Assembly (NCBI GenBank): GCA_003222395.1
Contig: QHWB01000064.1
Span: forward strand, 1-64,000
Source of the DNA: Acidobacteriota bacterium
GTDB lineage: Bacteria > Acidobacteriota > Vicinamibacteria > Vicinamibacterales > CAVVIG01
DNA length: 64,000 nucleotides
Direction of reading: 5' to 3'
The notes below the pieces were generated by a model. It saw only the letters and a list, made by a program, of their open reading frames with translations. It searched no databases and was not told the DNA's origin. A program made the translations under genes and the position numbers. This document shows, piece by piece, positions 42,853 to 53,308 of this stretch (position 1 is the stretch's first letter; every line of letters begins with the position of its first letter).

Positions 42853-45800
42853 ATGCGGTTGGTCAGAAGTCTCGAGGGCGTAGTGCGTCCCGCGCTCATG
42901 GCCCTCCTCTTCGCGGCCTATCCGGCCGTTCCTCACGCTCAAACGACAAGCGCCTCTGTGGCAGGCATCGTCCAGGACTCCCAGGGCGGAATCCTGCCCG
43001 GCGTGACCGTGACGATGACCAGCCGCACTCAGGGGAATGCGCTGACCGCCGTCACCGACTCTGGTGGCCGCTTCGTGTTTCCCATCGTCCGGCCCGACAC
43101 CTACACGATCCAGGTCGCGCTTCAGGGGTTCAAGACGCTGGAGCGGACGAACCTCGTCGTCAACGCGAACGACAAGCTTTCAATGGGATCGTTGACGCTC
43201 GAAGTCGGCGGGCTGACCGAAGAAGTGAGCGTGACGAGCCGCGTGGTCGAACTGCAATCGGTGAGCGGCGAACGCTCGTTCACGCTCGAAAGCGAAACGT
43301 TGAAGAACATCGCGAACAACGGGCGGGCGCTCTTCAACTTCGCGACACTGGTGCCTGGCGCGCTGTCACAAAATCGCGGCAACACTGAGCTGGGCCAGGT
43401 CAGCAGCTTCACCGTGAACGGCCAGCGGCCCAATTCGAACAACATCACGATCGACGGCGTCGCCAACATCGACACGGGCGACAACGGCGGCAACATGGTG
43501 ACGACGAACATCGACGCCGTCGCCGAGTTCAAGATTCTGACCAACGCGTACCAGGCGGAGTACGGGCGCGCCGTCGGCGGCCAACTGCAAGTGGTCACGA
43601 AGAGCGGCTCGCAGAATTTCCACGGTTCGGGCTACTGGTACGGACAACGGTCGGCGTGGAACGCCAATTCGTACTTGAACAAGCGCGAGACACCAGAGGT
43701 CCCGAAACCGAAGACGTCGCGCAACGACTCCGGGTACACGATCGGCGGACCGGTCGCGTTCCCGGGCTTCAACGAAGAGAAGAAAAAGCTATTCTTCTTC
43801 TGGAGCGAGGAGTTCCAGCGCCGCACCAATCCGCCGACCGTGCACAACGCGCGCGTGCCGACGGCGCTCGAACGGCGCGGTGATTTCTCACAAAGCGTCG
43901 ACAGCAGCGGCGACCCGTTCCCGTACATTCGTGACTTCACGACGGGCCTGCCGTGCAGCGCGTCCGACACGCGAGGCTGCTTCCAGGACGGCGGCGTTCT
44001 GGGCCGGATTCCGCAGAGCCGCCTCTATGCGCCGGGACTGGCCGCTCTCAACATCTTCCCGACCGCGAACTTCTCGGGCGGCAGCGGGTTGAACTTCACG
44101 AGCCAGGTCCCCGACCAGGCACCGCGCCGCGAAGAGCTGCTGCGTATGGACTTCCAGCCAACCGACAGATGGCGGATTACCGGCAGGTACATGAAGGACA
44201 AGGAAGAAATCCTGCAGGCATACGGCACGACGTGGGCCGGCAACGGCAGCGACCAGCTCCCGACGCCGACGCTCTTCATTCATCCAGGATCGAACTACCT
44301 GCTCTCGGCGACGGGCGTCCTCAATTCCAGCACGTCGCTGGAGCTCAGTTGGGGACGCGCCGCGAACTCGCTGAACTACCAACTGCAGCTGCAGCAGTTG
44401 TTCCGTTCGAACGCCGGCGTGTCGGCGTTGCCGCTGCTGTTCCCGCAGGCGGTGCAGGCCGACTACGTTCCGTGGTTCGTCTTCCGCGGTCCGAACGGTA
44501 CCGGGCGCACGGGCAACGCCGGCCAGTACCAAACCGATCGCGGCCCGTTCACCAACAAGAACGTCACGCACGACGTGATCGCCAACGTGACGAAAGTGTG
44601 GAGCGCGCACTCCGCGAAGGCCGGGTTCTACTACCAGAACAGCTTCAAGCCGCAGAGCATCTTCGCCAGCTTCAACAGCCAGATCGACTTCGTGGACAAC
44701 TCGAGCAATCCCTTTGACACGGGGTTCGGCTACGCGAACGCGGCCACGGGCGTGTTCAACTCCTACCAGCAGGCTTCGAAGTACGCGCTTCCGGAGTGGC
44801 GCTATCACAACTTCGAGTGGTACGCGCAGGACAATTGGAAACCCACCGGCCGGGTCACCCTCGATTACGGTGTGCGGTTCTACTACCTGTCGCCGCAGTG
44901 GGACACCACGCTGCAGGCGTCGAACTTCCTGCCGGACAAGTTCAATCCGAACGCGGCCGCACTGCTGTATACACCGGTGTGCGTCGGCGGAGCTCCGGGT
45001 GCGGGATGCATCCGTCGCGGCATGGATCCGACGCTGATCGCGCAGGGCGTCGCTCCGACGCTGACGAACACGGTCGAAGAGCGTTTCATCGGGCGCCTCA
45101 CGCCAAGCTCGAATCGCTTCAACGGCACGTTCCAGGCGGGCAACGGGATCAACGACCAGCTGCAGAACGGCAACGCGTTCCGCGTCTCGCCGCGGGTCGG
45201 CGCCGTGTATGACCTGACGAGAGAAGGGCGCACGATCGTACGCGGCGGATTCGGGATCTTCTACGACCGGCCGCAGGGCAACATGGTGTTCGACATGATC
45301 TCCAACGCGCCCGGCGTGTTGAACTCGAGGGTCGACTGGGGCCGGCTGCAGGACGTGACCTCGGCCGGCGGCGATCCGTTCCCGACGCTGTCGCTGAATC
45401 CGACCGCGTACGGCTTCAGGCCGCCGCGTGTGAATCAGTGGAACGTCGGCGTACAGCACAAGCTGGTCAAGGAAGTGATCCTCGACGTCGCGTACGTCGG
45501 CTCAAGTTCGGGCGACTTGCTGCGGCAGGTGCAGATCAACGCCCTGCCGTTTGGCGCGACGTTCCAGCCACAGAACCAGGATCCCACGCGCGTTCCAAGC
45601 TCGGTTCCTGGTGCCACGGCACTGCCGAACGACTTCCTGCGGCCGTACCGCGGATTCGGCAACATCCGGATGTGGGACTACGGCGGCTACGGGGATTACA
45701 AGGCGCTCCAGACATCGGTGACGCGCCGGTTCGATCGCGGCTTCATGGTGTCCGGCTTCTGGGTGTGGAGCAAGGCACAAGCGATCAACAACGACGACTT

Positions 45801-46479
45801 TGCCGCGGGCGTGCCGAATCTCAGTCCGGAGCAGACGAGACACCTGGACTACGGCCTCGTGAACTACGACCGGACTCACAACTTCACCGTGAACGCGATC
45901 TACCAGACGCCGAAGGCGACCGACCGGAAAGGGCTTGGTCTCCTCGCGAATGACTGGCAGCTCTCCGGCGTCTATCGATGGACCAGCGGACGACCCTACC
46001 AGGTCAACTTCTCGATTCCCGGCATCGGCGCTGCGAACCTGACCGGAACAGACGGCAATCCGAACGCGCGGATCGCCCTCACCTGCGATCCGGGTCGCGG
46101 ATGGAGCAGCGATCCGTATCAGCAGTTCACCAACACATCGTGCTTCGCGCCGCCGCAGCCGGGCAGCAGGGGCGACGAAACGCCACGGTACTTCGCGCGC
46201 GAACCGCCGCTCAACAATCTCGACCTGTCGGTGTCGAAGAATTTCCCGATCGCGCACGGGATGAAGTTCGAGATCCGACTCGACATGTTCAACGTGCTGG
46301 ACACCGTCCAGTTCACCACCGTCAACGCGACCGCGAACTTCAGGAGCCTGACGGATCGGACGATCACCAACCTCCCGTACGATGCGCAGGGCAATCTGGT
46401 GCAGCGGAACGGATTCGGAACGATCAGCGGCGTCGCGCCGCCGCGCACGCTGCAGCTCGTCACGCGCGTGACGTTCTAG
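42853..46479 (+). CDS. TonB-dependent receptor, Oar-like (3)
   Basis: 1208 residues from ATG 42853, preceded by GGAAGGAGG. Signal peptide (VVRPALMALLFAAYPAVPHAQ), carboxypeptidase-regulatory-like domain (ASVAGIVQDSQGGILPGVTVTM), plug (LKNIANNGRALFNFATLVPGALSQ is the plug start; DGVANIDTGDNGGNM), then a long barrel ending LQLVTRVTF. First gene of a likely plus-strand operon: 83 bases separate it from the CRTAC-like gene, which is coupled to the following one. Ligand unknown; pairing with FG-GAP/ASPIC-UnbV proteins is a recurring arrangement in this phylum. Confidence 0.9.
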   Translation: MRLVRSLEGVVRPALMALLFAAYPAVPHAQTTSASVAGIVQDSQGGILPGVTVTMTSRTQGNALTAVTDSGGRFVFPIVRPDTYTIQVALQGFKTLERTNLVVNANDKLSMGSLTLEVGGLTEEVSVTSRVVELQSVSGERSFTLESETLKNIANNGRALFNFATLVPGALSQNRGNTELGQVSSFTVNGQRPNSNNITIDGVANIDTGDNGGNMVTTNIDAVAEFKILTNAYQAEYGRAVGGQLQVVTKSGSQNFHGSGYWYGQRSAWNANSYLNKRETPEVPKPKTSRNDSGYTIGGPVAFPGFNEEKKKLFFFWSEEFQRRTNPPTVHNARVPTALERRGDFSQSVDSSGDPFPYIRDFTTGLPCSASDTRGCFQDGGVLGRIPQSRLYAPGLAALNIFPTANFSGGSGLNFTSQVPDQAPRREELLRMDFQPTDRWRITGRYMKDKEEILQAYGTTWAGNGSDQLPTPTLFIHPGSNYLLSATGVLNSSTSLELSWGRAANSLNYQLQLQQLFRSNAGVSALPLLFPQAVQADYVPWFVFRGPNGTGRTGNAGQYQTDRGPFTNKNVTHDVIANVTKVWSAHSAKAGFYYQNSFKPQSIFASFNSQIDFVDNSSNPFDTGFGYANAATGVFNSYQQASKYALPEWRYHNFEWYAQDNWKPTGRVTLDYGVRFYYLSPQWDTTLQASNFLPDKFNPNAAALLYTPVCVGGAPGAGCIRRGMDPTLIAQGVAPTLTNTVEERFIGRLTPSSNRFNGTFQAGNGINDQLQNGNAFRVSPRVGAVYDLTREGRTIVRGGFGIFYDRPQGNMVFDMISNAPGVLNSRVDWGRLQDVTSAGGDPFPTLSLNPTAYGFRPPRVNQWNVGVQHKLVKEVILDVAYVGSSSGDLLRQVQINALPFGATFQPQNQDPTRVPSSVPGATALPNDFLRPYRGFGNIRMWDYGGYGDYKALQTSVTRRFDRGFMVSGFWVWSKAQAINNDDFAAGVPNLSPEQTRHLDYGLVNYDRTHNFTVNAIYQTPKATDRKGLGLLANDWQLSGVYRWTSGRPYQVNFSIPGIGAANLTGTDGNPNARIALTCDPGRGWSSDPYQQFTNTSCFAPPQPGSRGDETPRYFAREPPLNNLDLSVSKNFPIAHGMKFEIRLDMFNVLDTVQFTTVNATANFRSLTDRTITNLPYDAQGNLVQRNGFGTISGVAPPRTLQLVTRVTF

Positions 46480-46562
46480 GATCAGGACGAGTTCGACATC
46501 GGGGCTCGAGGGCGCACGCGCCTTCGAGCCCTGCATTGGTCGGACGTAAACTCACTGCGGTC

Positions 46563-48734
46563 ATGTGCGTCTGGACCCGTTGGGTTCGTGCGGCTGGAGT
46601 AGGCCGTGCGGTTGTGCTCGCGTCGACCGCGTCGCTCGGCGCGATCGGGGCCTACGTGCCGACCGACGCAGCGCAGCAGGCAAGGGCGGACGCGCAGGAG
46701 CGCACGCGGCTTCTGCAATTACAGCGCGACGCGGTCAGCCGGCTGCAACAGGCTCGCCCTGAAGCGACGGCCGATCAGGTTCGACGCGCGCTTCAGGAGG
46801 CGAGCCGCGGTCTCGACGCAATGGGCGCCGCAACGACGATTCTGGATCCGTCGCTGCGAAGTGATCTTCGTCGCGCGGCAGTCGAGCTCACTTCGCTCGC
46901 ATCGGCAGATACTCAACGCGTCGCCTCCGCGATCCAGTCCGCCCTCGCGCTCCTCGAAAAAGCGCGAGCTCAACTCGAGGCCGACGTCGCGCTTGGCCTC
47001 CCGTTCCAAGGAAGCTTCAGCCAGACGAAGCCCAAAGATCCTGCGTACGGCGGCCACGCGTCATCGATGGGGCCCGCGCCGGCGAACATGCCATTACCCG
47101 AAGACGGCGCCCCCGTGCCGGTGACGTTTGACGTCGGTGCACAGCTGCCGTGGAAGATGTATTGCGGCGGACCCACCAAGGATCACATCCTCGAATCGGC
47201 GTGCGGCGGCGTCGCCCTGTTCGACTACGACGGCGATGGACTGCTCGACATCTATTTAGTGACGGCAGCAGAGCTCACTCCGACGCGTGAGCGCGTCCCA
47301 CATCGCAATGCCCTGTATCGCAACCTCGGAGGATGGAAGTTCGAGGACGTATCCAGGCAGGCCGGCGTGGATCTCGCGGCCTGGGGCAGCGGCGCGTGCG
47401 TCGGCGATTTCGACGGCGACGGCCGACTCGATCTCTACGTGACCAATTGGGGCCCGAACGCGTTGTTCCGCAACCGTGGCGACGGCACGTTCGAGAATGT
47501 GGCGGCCCGCGCCGGCGTCGCTGCCGGCGGCTGGAGCACAGGATGTGCGTTCTTCGATGCGGACGGCGACGGCGATCTGGATCTTTACGTCGCGCGCTAC
47601 GTCGACACGACGTGGGAATCCGTCGTGCGGGCGCAGCGGACGCTCCAATGGCGCAACGGGCCACACATCATGGTCGGGCCGACTGGACTTCCCGGAGAGT
47701 CCGATCTGTTCTTCGAAAATGCCGGCAACGGACGGTTCGTGGAGGTCACTGACGCGCACGGCCTCTCCGATCTGTCACGTGCGTACGGCTTCGGCGTCGT
47801 GGCGACCGATTACGATGACGACGGGTTCATCGACCTATTCGTCGCAAACGACTCGAACCCGAATTTCCTCTATCACAACCTCGGGAACGGCCGCTTCGAA
47901 AGCGTCGGACTCGAGACCGGCGTGGCGGTGAACGGCGAGGCGCGCGCCCAGGCGGGGATGGGCGTCGACGCTGGGGACTACGACGGCGACTCGCGGATGG
48001 ATTTAGTGCTCACGACATTCGCGCACGATCGCTACACGCTGTATCACAACGTCGATGGCAGGCACTTCGAGGACGCGAGTACGCAGTCGGGCATCGCGGC
48101 CCCCACGTTTAACCGCATGGGATGGGGCGCTGCCTTCTTCGACGCCGACCTCGACGGAAAGCTCGATCTGTTCTTCGCCAACGGCCACATTTTTTCGGAC
48201 ATCGACCGATTCCCGCGGCTCGGCGAAACCTATCGCCAGAAGAACCAGCTGCTCCTGAACCTCGGCACCCGATTCCGCGACGTGTCGGAACGCGCCGGCG
48301 CGGGCCTGCAGATCGCGGCGGTTGGCCGCGGCCTTGCCGTCGGAGATCTCGACAACGATGGCGATCTCGATCTCGTCGTCAGCAACACGGACGGGTCGCC
48401 GACGTTGCTGGAGAATCGGCAGGCGACCGGGCACCACTGGGTGGCCGTGCGCGCCGTGGCCGCAACCGGAAACCGATTCGCGATCGGCGCGAAAGTGACG
48501 GTCAGCGGCGGAGGCGCAAAACAGATCCGCGAGATCCGTTCGGGCGGGAGCTTCCTCTCGCAAAACGACCTGCGGGCGTACTTCGGGCTCGGCGATTATG
48601 CGGGTCCCGTCGACGTCGAGATCCGCGTGCCAGGCGGGCGTCGCTGGGGCTGGAAACAGCTTCCGAGCGACCGCCTCCATGTTCTCAAGCTCTCGGATTC
48701 ATCGAGCATCCCTCGAGCCGGCGCTGGTCGATGA
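46563..48734 (+). CDS. Exported FG-GAP/ASPIC-UnbV (CRTAC-like) protein
   Basis: 723 residues from ATG 46563. Signal segment (GVGRAVVLASTASLGAIGAYV), a helical region (about 35-150: coiled coil LLQLQRDAVSRLQQARPEATAD), then FG-GAP/VCBS repeats forming a beta-propeller with calcium-binding loops (DYDGDGLLDIYLV, DFDGDGRLDLYVT, DADGDGDLDLYVA, DYDDDGFIDLFVA, DLDNDGDLDLVVS), and a C-terminal ASPIC/UnbV domain (NRFAIGAKVTVSGGG, EIRSGGSFLSQNDLRAYFGLG). Such proteins are secreted and resemble cartilage acidic protein; their role in bacteria is unknown. Its last 4 bases overlap the next start (ATGA). Confidence 0.88.
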   Translation: MCVWTRWVRAAGVGRAVVLASTASLGAIGAYVPTDAAQQARADAQERTRLLQLQRDAVSRLQQARPEATADQVRRALQEASRGLDAMGAATTILDPSLRSDLRRAAVELTSLASADTQRVASAIQSALALLEKARAQLEADVALGLPFQGSFSQTKPKDPAYGGHASSMGPAPANMPLPEDGAPVPVTFDVGAQLPWKMYCGGPTKDHILESACGGVALFDYDGDGLLDIYLVTAAELTPTRERVPHRNALYRNLGGWKFEDVSRQAGVDLAAWGSGACVGDFDGDGRLDLYVTNWGPNALFRNRGDGTFENVAARAGVAAGGWSTGCAFFDADGDGDLDLYVARYVDTTWESVVRAQRTLQWRNGPHIMVGPTGLPGESDLFFENAGNGRFVEVTDAHGLSDLSRAYGFGVVATDYDDDGFIDLFVANDSNPNFLYHNLGNGRFESVGLETGVAVNGEARAQAGMGVDAGDYDGDSRMDLVLTTFAHDRYTLYHNVDGRHFEDASTQSGIAAPTFNRMGWGAAFFDADLDGKLDLFFANGHIFSDIDRFPRLGETYRQKNQLLLNLGTRFRDVSERAGAGLQIAAVGRGLAVGDLDNDGDLDLVVSNTDGSPTLLENRQATGHHWVAVRAVAATGNRFAIGAKVTVSGGGAKQIREIRSGGSFLSQNDLRAYFGLGDYAGPVDVEIRVPGGRRWGWKQLPSDRLHVLKLSDSSSIPRAGAGR

Positions 48735-51700
48735 CGTTGCAGTGCGTACCGCGGACGAAGCGGCTCCTCATCGCAGGCCTTCTGTCGGCGTGTGCCGTGT
48801 TTCGTGGAACAGCGCAAGTAGAGAAGCAAGCCGACTATCGACCCAAGCTCGCGGTTTCGGAATCGGCGGAGCCATTTCTGAAACAGCTCGAACCAGGCAA
48901 CGATGGGTTCCCGCTCGAGCGTCAGGCAGCCGAGCTCGACGCGCGGCTGCGCGAGTGGTCCGAGGCGCTTCGCGTCGGCGGAGCCCAGGCCGCGGCCGTG
49001 GCCGCGCGGCTGCTTGATCCCGGCTTCCGCGGCGCACGGCTGCTCCCGATCGAGGACGCTGCAGACGATCAGGCGCCGCTCGCGGTAAGCAGGGCGAGCG
49101 ATCTGCCGCGAGATGCCACGCTCGACGCTCGCGCGTTTGCGGCGGAACTGCGGCGGCTGACCGGCGATTTCCGTGACGTCACGGTCGCGGAGTTCCTCAT
49201 CACCGCCATCGAACCGGACGCCCCCGGCGATCCGCCGCCAAGTCTCCGCACGACCGTCCGCTACGACATCGTCGGCGCCGGGACCACAGCGTACCGCGTG
49301 GAGCACGTCGGCGAGTGGGAGATGGGATGGCGGCGAAACGCGTCGGGCTGGCAGGTCGTTCGATGGACGGCAGCGTCGCATCTGGTCAGCCGCGCGCGAC
49401 AGCCAATCTTCACCGAGATCACCGCGGCGGCGCTCGGTGGCAACGACTCGTTCCGCCGCCAACTCAACATCGATCTCGACTCGTGGATGGCGACGTTCGA
49501 CTCGGTGCTGACGCGCGACTCGAACGGCCATCAAGGCGTGTCGGTCGGAGATGCGGATGGAGATGGACTCGACGACCTGTACGTCGCGCAGCCGGCCGGA
49601 TTGCCGAATCGCCTCTATCGAAATCGCGGTGACTCGACCTTCGAGGACATCACGGACCAAGCGGGTGTCGGCGTCCTGGATGACACGGCGCAGTCGCTCT
49701 TTGCCGACGTCGACAACGACGGCGATCAGGATCTCGTCGTCGCGACGTCGACCAACCTGCTTCTCTTCATCAACGACGGCAAAGGGCATTTCACGCCTGT
49801 GCCGGACGCGTTTCGATTCGCGCGGCCGCTGCAGGGCGTGCTGACGTCGATCACGATGGCGGACTACGACCGCGATGGTTTTCTCGATCTGTATGTGTGC
49901 GTCTACTCGTACTTTTTCGGCGCCGGCGAGGACAAGGCGGGCACGCCGGCGCCGTACTACGACGCGCGCAACGGACCGCCCGGTGTCCTCTTTCGCAATG
50001 ACGGCCGCGGACGATTCGTCGACGCCACACACGAAGCGGGACTCGACGCCGGAAACGATCGCTATCACTTCGCGGCGGCCTGGGCCGACTACGACGGCGA
50101 CGGCTGGCCGGATCTTCTGATCGCGAACGACTTCGGAACCAAGAACCTGTATCACAACCTCGGGCCGCGTGACGGCAAGGTGACGTTCGAGGACGTCGCC
50201 GCTTCGGCGGGCGTGCTCGATTACGGTGCCGGGATGAGCGTCGCATTTCTCGACTACGACAACGACGGGTTGATCGACATCTACACCGGCAACATGTGGA
50301 GTGCGCCCGGACGGCGCATCACGTCGGCGCCCGCGTTCATGCACGACGCAACGCCGGAGGTGCGTGCGCTCTATCGCCGGCACGTGCGCGGGAACTCTCT
50401 GTTTCGGAATCTGGGAAACGGACGCTTCGAGGACAAGACGCTCGACGCGCACGCCGCGATGGGACGCTGGGCGTGGTCGTCGGACGCGTTCGATTTCGAC
50501 AGCGACGGCTGGGACGACCTGTACGTCGTCAACGGCATGCTGACACGCACATCTCCCGCGCCGGCTGCCGATCTCGAGGGGTTCTTCTGGCGTCAGGTCG
50601 TGGCGCGCTCGCCACTCACGCGCGTACCGGGCACGCCGTACGACGATGCGTGGCGCGCGATCAACCAGCTGCTGGTGCACGGCTCGATCGCGAGCCGCCA
50701 GCGCAACGTGTTCCTGCGCAACGACCGACATGGCAGCTACGACGAGATCTCCGGAACCGTCGGCCTCGACCTCGATCAGGACGGCCGATCGTTTGCGGTG
50801 CTCGACATCGACAGCGACGGTGATCCGGATCTCGTCGTGATGGCCGATCGGCAGGCGCCGCAGCTTCGCGTCTTCCGAAACGACTTCGAGGCGAAGTCGG
50901 CGTCGATCGCCGTGCGCCTGCGCGGCACCAGGAGCAACCGCGACGCGATCGGTGCCCGCGTGACGGTCGACACCGATAGGGTCCACCGGACCAAGATCGT
51001 CCAGTGCGGTTCCGGATTCCTGTCGCAGCATTCGAAGGAGCTGCTGATCGGTCTGGGCGCGAGCGAGCGCATCCTGAAGCTGACGGTCAGCTGGCCCTCG
51101 GGGGCGGCGCAAGTGTTGACCGACGTTCCGCTGAACGCTCGCATTCGGATCGTCGAAGGCGGTCAAATCCAAACGGAGGCGTTCAAACCGCGACCGGCAG
51201 GGAAGACAACGACGTCTGCGGTTCCCGCTCAGGCGTCACCGCCACGCGCCACGTGGATGTACGAACCTTTTCCGGCGCCCGACTCTTCGCTCGCGGCGCT
51301 GAGAGGCAAACCCGCGATAGTACTTCTGTGGTCGTCAGAGGTTCTCGCGTCACGCGCAGCGCGCGAGACGCTCGAGCGCGGCGCAGCGGCGTTGACCCGG
51401 GCCGGCGTGGGATCGATCGCCATTGCCGTCGATGCTGCCGCGCCTGAAGTGAGCCTGAGCTACGCCGTTCTCAACCGGCATCTGTTCATGAATCGCCAGG
51501 ACCTGCATCTGCCCACGGGTCTGCTCGTCGATGCGAGCGGCAACGTCGTGAAGGTCTATCGTGATCGCGTGGACGTCGACGAGATCGTGAGCGACGCGGG
51601 CGCGATCGACGTGTCGCCGACCGAGCGCCTCTCTCGCGCCATCCCCTTTCCTGGAACGTTCTATTCCGGACTGCCGCTCCGCAATTACCTGCCGTACGGC

Positions 51701-52429
51701 CGCGAGCTTCTCGACAACGGACTCGAGCGTGCCGCCGTGATGGTGTTCGAGCGCGCGGCCCAAGCGAATCCGGGTGCGTCCACGTTGTATCGTCTGGGCA
51801 CGCTGCTCGCCAGAAGCGGCGAGACCGTCAAGGCGCGTGCAGCGTTCGAGCACGCGCTCGTCCTCAAACCAGATCTCGCTGAGGCCAACAACGATCTCGG
51901 AGCGCTGCTCGCGCAGGGGGGCGATCTCGATGCGGCGATAAGCCGGTTTCGGGCGGCGCTGGGGTCGATGCCTGACTATCCCGACGCGCTGAACAATCTG
52001 GGCTATGCGCTGCTGCTGACCGGCCGCGAGCAGGAAGCCCGCACGCTGTACGAAAAGGCGTTGGCGCTGCAGCCCGATTTTCCAGAAGCGCTGAACAATC
52101 TGGGGCTGCTCGTTGGCCGCGCCGGCGACATGGATCGCGCGGAGCGCTATTTCCGTGATGCGCTCGCCCGCCGCGCCGATTACGGAGAGGCGGCCAACAA
52201 CCTCGCGCTGGTCCTCGTCTCGCGCGGGCAAACGGACGCAGCGGTTACCCTTCTCCAACGCCTGCTGCAGCAGACGCCGCAGTACGAGGCCGCGTACGTG
52301 ACGTTGGCCAAGATCTATTTCAGCGCCGACCGTCCGAAAGACGGCATCGCCGTGCTCGAACGGCTGCTGCAGAGGAATCCGAACCATCCCGTCGCCCTTG
52401 AACTGCTTCGGCAATGGAAACGGCGCTGA
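48731..52429 (+). CDS. FG-GAP/ASPIC-UnbV protein fused to thioredoxin-like and TPR domains
   Basis: 1232 residues; ATG 48731 overlaps the previous stop (ATGA), so translation is coupled. Domains: signal peptide (LLIAGLLSACAVF), a helical N-domain to about 250, FG-GAP repeats (DADGDGLDDLYVA, DVDNDGDQDLVVA, DYDRDGFLDLYVC, DYDGDGWPDLLIA, DSDGWDDLYVV), ASPIC/UnbV domain (NRDAIGARVTVDTD, CGSGFLSQHSKELLIGLG), a thioredoxin-fold piece without CxxC (LRGKPAIVLLWSSEVLAS...IAIAVDA), then about six TPR units (LYRLGTLLARSGETVKARAAFEHALVLKPDLAEANNDLG and on) to the C-terminus. The large fusion is unusual but intact. Probably a secreted assembly factor or scaffold acting with its neighbour (inference). Confidence 0.85.
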   Translation: MTLQCVPRTKRLLIAGLLSACAVFRGTAQVEKQADYRPKLAVSESAEPFLKQLEPGNDGFPLERQAAELDARLREWSEALRVGGAQAAAVAARLLDPGFRGARLLPIEDAADDQAPLAVSRASDLPRDATLDARAFAAELRRLTGDFRDVTVAEFLITAIEPDAPGDPPPSLRTTVRYDIVGAGTTAYRVEHVGEWEMGWRRNASGWQVVRWTAASHLVSRARQPIFTEITAAALGGNDSFRRQLNIDLDSWMATFDSVLTRDSNGHQGVSVGDADGDGLDDLYVAQPAGLPNRLYRNRGDSTFEDITDQAGVGVLDDTAQSLFADVDNDGDQDLVVATSTNLLLFINDGKGHFTPVPDAFRFARPLQGVLTSITMADYDRDGFLDLYVCVYSYFFGAGEDKAGTPAPYYDARNGPPGVLFRNDGRGRFVDATHEAGLDAGNDRYHFAAAWADYDGDGWPDLLIANDFGTKNLYHNLGPRDGKVTFEDVAASAGVLDYGAGMSVAFLDYDNDGLIDIYTGNMWSAPGRRITSAPAFMHDATPEVRALYRRHVRGNSLFRNLGNGRFEDKTLDAHAAMGRWAWSSDAFDFDSDGWDDLYVVNGMLTRTSPAPAADLEGFFWRQVVARSPLTRVPGTPYDDAWRAINQLLVHGSIASRQRNVFLRNDRHGSYDEISGTVGLDLDQDGRSFAVLDIDSDGDPDLVVMADRQAPQLRVFRNDFEAKSASIAVRLRGTRSNRDAIGARVTVDTDRVHRTKIVQCGSGFLSQHSKELLIGLGASERILKLTVSWPSGAAQVLTDVPLNARIRIVEGGQIQTEAFKPRPAGKTTTSAVPAQASPPRATWMYEPFPAPDSSLAALRGKPAIVLLWSSEVLASRAARETLERGAAALTRAGVGSIAIAVDAAAPEVSLSYAVLNRHLFMNRQDLHLPTGLLVDASGNVVKVYRDRVDVDEIVSDAGAIDVSPTERLSRAIPFPGTFYSGLPLRNYLPYGRELLDNGLERAAVMVFERAAQANPGASTLYRLGTLLARSGETVKARAAFEHALVLKPDLAEANNDLGALLAQGGDLDAAISRFRAALGSMPDYPDALNNLGYALLLTGREQEARTLYEKALALQPDFPEALNNLGLLVGRAGDMDRAERYFRDALARRADYGEAANNLALVLVSRGQTDAAVTLLQRLLQQTPQYEAAYVTLAKIYFSADRPKDGIAVLERLLQRNPNHPVALELLRQWKRR

Positions 52430-52443
52430 CCGGTACGATTCGC

Positions 52444-53070
52444 CATCACCGCCTCGCGCCAAAATCGGCCGTACCGACGCGAACGATCGTGGCAGGAGTT
52501 TCTGAAAACACACTGGGACGTGCTCGCCGCCGCGGATTTCTTCACGGTGGAGGTGTGGACCTCGGGCTTACGCGATTCGCGGTGTCGTCTGTCATCGAGT
52601 TGGCGACGCGACGCGTCGAGATTGCCGGCATCATGGCAGAGCCCGACAGCGCCTGGGTGGTGCAGTGCGGGCGTCAGGTCACCGATGCGGTCGATGGGTT
52701 CCTCATCGGGAAGCACTTCGTGCTGAACGATCGCGATCCGTTGTTCAGCAAGGCGTTTCGGGAGACGCTGGCGGCAGCTGGCGTTCAGACGGTCCGCCTG
52801 CCACCGCGCTCGCCGAACCTCAACGCGTTCGCCGAGCGCTTCGTGCGGACGATCCAGGAATCGTGCCTCGATCGGCTTATCCTCATCGGCGAAGCCTCAT
52901 TACGCCGGGCGATCCGAGAGTTCGTCGCGCACTATCACGGCGAACGGAACCATCAAGGACTCCAGAATCAGCTCATCATCGACCCGGGCGCCCATCGCCG
53001 TGACGGAACCATCGCGTGTCGTGAGCGGCTGGGTGGTCTGTTGAAGTACTACCACCGGCCAGCCGCGTGA
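52444..53070 (+). pseudogene. Group B IS transposase, 5'-truncated and frameshifted
   Basis: One frame gives YRRERSWQEFLKTHWDVLAAADFFTVEVW with the first Asp. After a shift near 52555 another gives LTRFAVSSVIELATRRVEIAGI, the second Asp in VLNDRDPLFSKAF, the Glu in NAFAERFVRTIQESCLDR, then AHYHGERNHQGLQNQL and GGLLKYYHRPAA. The N-terminal third is missing, starting 14 bases after the TPR gene stop. A degenerate group B end (TTGGACATTAC) lies 165 bases downstream, near 53238. Confidence 0.75.
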
Positions 53071-53308
53071 CCCGGCCGGGCGCAGCAGTCGCATGATCGT
53101 TGAGCCGTTCAGAACAGCGCGAGACGAAGAAAGGTGTTTTGAACCGGCTTCAAGCCAACCGTCCGAAAGGGTTCCACTCGGAAAGTCTCGGCCCGAACCT
53201 CGCGGTCGATGTTGTTGCTGAGTGTGCCGACGCATTCCGATCGAGTTGTTGGACATTACGAGTAGCCAAACGCCGCGAGGACCGCAAGTGACTGATTAGG
53301 AGGACGGC

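Noticed and set aside
48596-51172. Long open frame of 858 codons on the minus strand
   Set aside because: Antisense shadow of the FG-GAP/TPR fusion gene, a common effect of high GC content.
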